Assembly (NCBI RefSeq): GCF_009826935.1
Contig: NZ_WUMN01000004.1
Span: 310,001-374,000 of the forward strand
Direction of reading: 5' to 3'
DNA from: Flavobacterium sp. Sd200
Lineage (GTDB): Bacteria; Bacteroidota; Bacteroidia; Flavobacteriales; Flavobacteriaceae
Length of the DNA: 64,000 nt
Positions within the stretch are counted from its first letter, which is position 1. Every line of letters starts with the position of its first letter. Under the pieces are notes generated by a model. That model did no database searches, had not been told where the DNA came from, and saw only the letters and a program-made list of their open reading frames with translations. A program made the translations under genes and the position numbers. Shown here piece by piece: positions 60,836 to 64,000 of this stretch.

Positions 60836-61288
60836 TTAAATCGAGAGATAAATGTCTACTGTAGCATTTTCCCAATCAGCACTTAATTCGTTGTACACTT
60901 CAAAATCATAACCATAAGCCCTTTCGGTGTCAGATTTCCATATTTCCTGCCATGCATTGGCAACACAATCGGGCATTTTTCCTTTGGCTGTAATTACGGT
61001 GCAATTTTGTTCGGGTATACTTATACTATCTAAACGTTCAGGTATTGTTGCATCATTGCTTACTTTACATCCTATAAAAAAAGAATAGGGTTTAGTATGA
61101 TCGCCCTCATAATCAAAATAGACGGCATAAACGTCATTTGATAATTTACCGGTTATTTTATTAGCAATGTCTTCACTAATAAACTGTTGCCAAAGGCTTC
61201 CACAATCTATAGCCGATTGACCTTTTGCATTATACGTTTTTTTGCCAAGCTCAATACCAATTAGTGTGAAGCCTTCTGTTTTAATCAT
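60836..61288 (-). CDS. GyrI-like small-molecule-binding (effector-binding domain) protein
   Basis: 150 aa from the ATG at 61288 (MIKTEGFTLIGIELGKKT); the upstream in-frame extension runs through the operator region and is rejected. The AraC effector-binding/GyrI-like fold is suggested by the FTLIGIELGKKT start, YAVYFDYEGDHTKPYSFFIGCKV and YGYDFEVYN. No DNA-binding domain is seen. It may bind a toxic or signal molecule. Divergent from an arsR-srpbcc pair, with a palindrome between them. Confidence 0.8.
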   Translation of the reverse strand: MIKTEGFTLIGIELGKKTYNAKGQSAIDCGSLWQQFISEDIANKITGKLSNDVYAVYFDYEGDHTKPYSFFIGCKVSNDATIPERLDSISIPEQNCTVITAKGKMPDCVANAWQEIWKSDTERAYGYDFEVYNELSADWENATVDIYLSI

Positions 61289-61363
61289 TTCGATTATATT
61301 TTGGTTGATTTGTAAAGAATCAAATATAGAAATATTTCTTAAAAATATTGCGCAACCAAATAA

Positions 61364-61381
61364 TTGCATATATATATGCAA
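61364..61381. promoter_or_regulatory. 18-bp perfect palindrome, candidate ArsR operator
   Basis: TTGCATATATATATGCAA is its own reverse complement. It lies in the 114-bp gap between the divergent GyrI-like and arsR genes, 21 bases before the arsR start codon. ArsR-family repressors bind such AT-rich inverted repeats. Confidence 0.65.
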
Positions 61382-61402
61382 CTGATTGATTGCTTATTTA
61401 AA

Positions 61403-61732
61403 ATGAAACATGATATATTTAATGCTATTGCCGATCCAACACGCAGGGCTATAATAATGCTTATAGCTGCACAGCCCATGACCCCGGGTGCAATTGCAGA
61501 GCATTTTGACAGCAGCAGGCAGGCAGTTTCCAAGCACATTAAAATGCTTACCGATTGCCAGTTATTAAAGCAAGAGCGACAGGGTAGGGAAATACTTTAT
61601 CATTTTAATCAGGATAAAATAGATGAAGTAGAAGTATGGCTAAAGAAGCTTAAAGAAAATTGGGAAACCCGTTTTAGCCAGTTAGATGAGGTATTGAGAA
61701 ACAACTTTAAAAACGATAATGATGAAAAGTAA
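61403..61732 (+). CDS. ArsR-family winged-helix transcriptional regulator
   Basis: 109 aa from the ATG at 61403 (MKHDIFNAIADPTRRAII), the usual start of the ArsR class that is found with SRPBCC proteins. The helix-turn-helix is TPGAIAEHFDSSRQAVSKHIKML and the wing is LLKQERQGREILYHF. It lacks the CxC metal site of arsenic sensors. It overlaps the SRPBCC gene by 14 bp and probably regulates it and perhaps the divergent gene through the palindrome at 61364. Confidence 0.92.
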   Translation: MKHDIFNAIADPTRRAIIMLIAAQPMTPGAIAEHFDSSRQAVSKHIKMLTDCQLLKQERQGREILYHFNQDKIDEVEVWLKKLKENWETRFSQLDEVLRNNFKNDNDEK

Positions 61733-62222
61733 TCTATTGATGAATTTTACTGTTGACAAAGACAGTAAGAAAGTAAAGGTTGAAAGAGAGTTTGCGGCAT
61801 CTGTTGAAAAGGTTTGGGCTGCATGGACACAAAAAGAGATTTTAGACCAATGGTGGGCACCAAAGCCATGGAAAGCCGAAACCAAAACCCTTGATTTTAC
61901 TGTGGGTGGCTATTGGCTGTATGCTATGGTAGGGCCGGAAGGCGAAAAACATTGGGCAAGGGCCGATTATAAAACTATAGATATTCAAAAAAGTTTCTCT
62001 GCACAGGATGCCTTTTGTGATGAAGATGGCAATGTGAATACAGAATGGCCACGATCTGTATGGACAAATACGTTTAACGGATCTGGTGATCTGACAAATG
62101 TTACCATTGAAATTACGTATGATGAATTAGCCGATTTAGAGAAAACAATAGAAATGGGCTTTAAAGAAGGCTTTACTGCCGGGCTTGAAAACCTTGATGA
62201 GGTTTTGGAAAGGCAGGTTTAA
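61719..62222 (+). CDS. SRPBCC/AHSA1-domain protein
   Basis: 167 aa. START-like fold seen in VEREFAASVEKVWAAWTQKEILDQWWAPKPW, GGYWLYAMVGPEG and EMGFKEGFTAGLENLDEVL (each in part). AHSA1-type SRPBCC proteins bind hydrophobic ligands and often follow an ArsR regulator, as here. The first codons overlap arsR by 14 bp; the ATG at 61722 is the alternative start. Ligand unknown. Confidence 0.9.
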   Translation: MMKSNLLMNFTVDKDSKKVKVEREFAASVEKVWAAWTQKEILDQWWAPKPWKAETKTLDFTVGGYWLYAMVGPEGEKHWARADYKTIDIQKSFSAQDAFCDEDGNVNTEWPRSVWTNTFNGSGDLTNVTIEITYDELADLEKTIEMGFKEGFTAGLENLDEVLERQV

Positions 62223-62231
62223 ACTAAAAAT

Positions 62232-62262
62232 AAAAGCGGTTAATTAAACTTTAACCGCTTTT
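62232..62262. terminator. bidirectional terminator between the SRPBCC gene and mscS
   Basis: AAAAGCGGTTAA (62232-62243) pairs perfectly with TTAACCGCTTTT (62251-62262), 12 bp with a 7-nt loop. It serves the convergent SRPBCC (+) and MscS (-) genes. Confidence 0.9.
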
Positions 62263-62266
62263 AAAA

Positions 62267-63097
62267 CTATTTCTTTTCTTCATTTTTTACATGGACTTCC
62301 CGTTGAGGGAAAGGTATTTCGATCTCCGCTTTGTCAAAGGCAGTTTTTATGTTTTCATAAAAATCAGACACCATTGCACCATATTTGGATCTTTCTGCCC
62401 AAATAAAAACCATTAGGTCTACTGAGTTTTCTGCAAGATTCTTGATCTCAATATTTGGGGCAGGTTCCGTTAATATCTTCTCATCACTTTTAATAACGCT
62501 GTATATAACTTCTTTTACTTTTTTAAGATCGCTGTTATAGCCAACCCCCAATAGTATTTCTGCACGGCGTAAAGGCTCCTGCGAAAAGTTTTTTATGGTA
62601 TTGTTGGACAGTGTGCCGTTAGGTAAATAAACTACCTGATTATTTGGAGTAATAATGCGTGTGCTGAATATCTGTATGCTGTTAACAGTGCCTCCCTGTC
62701 CCTGTGCTTCAATATAATCGCCAATACGGAAAGGTTTAAATAATATAATAAGAATACCTCCTGCAAAATTGCTTAACGACCCCTGTAATGACAGACCGAT
62801 GGCAAGACCCGCAGCAGCAATGGCTGCTGCAAAAGTGGTGGTTTCTACACCCAGTGCCTGAATAATGAGTACAAAAAGAAATACACGTAGTATCCAGGTT
62901 ACAACGTCCAGTATAAACTTAAGCAGGGTAGGGTCGTGGTCGGTATTTTTGGTTATTATGGTTGTAATTATTCTTCTGAACAACTTAATAATAATAAGCC
63001 CAATTATAAAGAACAGTATAGCTTTTAATACGTTTGGTATATAACCAATAAGTCCTTCTACCGCCCAGTCGATATATGCATCTGCTTTGCTTTCCAT
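62267..63097 (-). CDS. small-conductance mechanosensitive channel (MscS family)
   Basis: 276 aa. Three N-terminal membrane helices (about 18-38, 60-80, 85-115) are followed by the MscS beta domain and a C-terminal alpha/beta domain. The pore-lining signature is GLSLQGSLSNFAGGILIILFKPF and the following segment FRIGDYIEAQGQGG. It opens on membrane tension to release solutes during osmotic downshock. It starts 1 bp after the preceding gene on the same strand, so the two are cotranscribed. Confidence 0.93.
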   Translation of the reverse strand: MESKADAYIDWAVEGLIGYIPNVLKAILFFIIGLIIIKLFRRIITTIITKNTDHDPTLLKFILDVVTWILRVFLFVLIIQALGVETTTFAAAIAAAGLAIGLSLQGSLSNFAGGILIILFKPFRIGDYIEAQGQGGTVNSIQIFSTRIITPNNQVVYLPNGTLSNNTIKNFSQEPLRRAEILLGVGYNSDLKKVKEVIYSVIKSDEKILTEPAPNIEIKNLAENSVDLMVFIWAERSKYGAMVSDFYENIKTAFDKAEIEIPFPQREVHVKNEEKK

Positions 63098-63098
63098 A

Positions 63099-64000
63099 TT
63101 ATATATTTAAATCGTTTATTACTTTTTCTATTGATGCGTCCGGCAATTGGCACGCTTTATTTTGGCAAACATAAAACAATAAGTTGTCCTGTACAAAGCG
63201 GTCTTTTAAAAAGGGTATTATAGAGGCTAAATTGCATCCGGCAACAATAACATGAGGCAAATACAGACTGTTTATTTTTTTAATATTATCTACCGCTTCT
63301 TTGCCACATACGGCTAATTCTTTATTATCTGAAGAGAGATTGAGCCATAAATTGAGCCAGTTGCTGAACGCAGAGGCATAATCCATATTGGGTATCATTC
63401 TGTAAAGCATCTGTAACGCTACCCTTTCATAATATTCATTATCATAAAGCAGGCTTAGCTTATAAAGTACATTAGACATTACAGAGTTTGATGCCGGGAT
63501 TACATTGTCTTCGGTCTCATAATGAGATGCTATGAGTTGCTCGCCCTTTACAGATGTGTACCTGAAAAATTGTTGCTCTTCATCATAAAAATTTTCCAGG
63601 CAATAATCAGTTAGTTGTTTGGCAAAAGTGAGCCATTTTTCCTCCAAAGTAGCTTCATAAAGAGCTATAAATGCTTCGGCAACATGTGTATAATCTTCTA
63701 AAAAGCCATCAATTTTGGCTGTGCCATTTTTATATGTGCGCCATAAATTTCCGTTTACATCCCATAATATTTCAGATATAAAGCCCGCATTGCGACGGGC
63801 AGCGGTAAGGTAAACTTCATCTTCCAATGCTTTGTAGGCATCAATATATCCTTTTAGCATTATGGCATTCCAGGATGTAAGTATTTTATCATCAAGGCGT
63901 GGTTTTGCCCTTAGTTCTCTAACCTCATACAATAGCTTCTCCCAAGAAGTTTTTTTAATGAGTAAGTTTTCTAAAGAAATCCCGGCACTTAGAGCAATTT
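63099..64000 (-). CDS. DUF255/YyaL-family protein, C-terminal part (cut by window end)
   Basis: About 300 residues are visible and the frame is open to base 64000. The sequence before the TTG at 63932 reads ISLENLLIKKTSWEKLL, continuous with the family, so the true start lies beyond the window. The visible part matches the alpha/alpha-barrel C-terminal region of the spermatogenesis-associated protein 20 / YyaL family (RAKPRLDDKILTSWNAIMLKGY, DGFLEDYTHVAEAFIALYEAT, NSVMSNVLYKLSLLY). The N-terminal thioredoxin domain would be upstream. Function is poorly known. Cotranscribed with mscS. Confidence 0.85.
   Translation of the reverse strand, partial: IALSAGISLENLLIKKTSWEKLLYEVRELRAKPRLDDKILTSWNAIMLKGYIDAYKALEDEVYLTAARRNAGFISEILWDVNGNLWRTYKNGTAKIDGFLEDYTHVAEAFIALYEATLEEKWLTFAKQLTDYCLENFYDEEQQFFRYTSVKGEQLIASHYETEDNVIPASNSVMSNVLYKLSLLYDNEYYERVALQMLYRMIPNMDYASAFSNWLNLWLNLSSDNKELAVCGKEAVDNIKKINSLYLPHVIVAGCNLASIIPFLKDRFVQDNLLFYVCQNKACQLPDASIEKVINDLNI

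Overview
The window looks like a chromosomal segment of a Flavobacteriaceae member (Flavobacterium or a close relative, phylum Bacteroidota). Supporting signs are two secreted proteins with type IX secretion C-terminal domains, an ECF sigma / FecR / TonB-receptor trio, a GYDIA-type GHMP kinase beside class II HMG-CoA reductase, the flavobacterial promoter pattern (TTG, about 20 nt, TAnnTTTG) before several genes, A-rich start sites without Shine-Dalgarno sequences, and many dispersed intergenic palindromes of the kind common in this group. I see no prophage, insertion sequence, CRISPR array or rRNA. Both edges cut genes.

Layout. 1-8.8 kb: a PNGase F-like T9SS cargo protein (5' end missing), a TonB receptor / FecR / ECF sigma unit on the minus strand, a delta-60 repeat T9SS protein and a LamG lipoprotein. 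8.9-15.1 kb: gpmI, two convergent L,D-transpeptidases, tRNA-Gly, a small unknown gene, a cupin protein and two tandem tRNA-Phe genes. 15.2-22.8 kb: a plus-strand run coaX, outer-membrane protein, TPR protein, lptC, small membrane protein, CNNM protein and a PpiD/SurA-like isomerase. 22.8-25.1 kb: mevalonate-pathway pair on the minus strand. 25.2-31.0 kb: peptide-use operon (DPP IV, two POT transporters, thioredoxin-like protein). 31.1-39.6 kb, minus strand: comEC, feoABC-like iron(II) uptake, a two-component system and a peptide-binding lipoprotein. 39.8-48 kb: gltB, gltD and mtaB, separated by repeat-filled gaps. 48.1-52.4 kb: methyltransferase, SDR, GNAT, pirin, hydrolase and lytic transglycosylase.

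52.5-60.8 kb is the most interesting part: the isoleucine/valine operon ilvE-ilvD-ilvB-ilvN-ilvC-ilvA. Its 5' leader encodes two tandem, similar short peptides rich in Ile, Val and Leu. Each is followed by an intrinsic terminator. For the second, a 9-bp competing antiterminator overlaps the leader stop codon, so a complete ribosome-mediated attenuator can be read from the sequence. The two leader peptides align without gaps over 11 residues (7 identical), which suggests duplication of the attenuator. Every sizeable gap inside the operon holds a different palindromic repeat.

60.8-64 kb: an ArsR/SRPBCC pair divergent from a GyrI-like protein, with an 18-bp perfect palindrome between them, then an MscS channel and the C-terminal part of a YyaL/DUF255 protein cut by the window end.

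A second theme is the density of dispersed palindromic repeats (at least seven families), several touching or containing the stop codon of the gene upstream. The repeat families and the tandem attenuator are read directly from sequence; their function and their frequency in the rest of the genome are inference.
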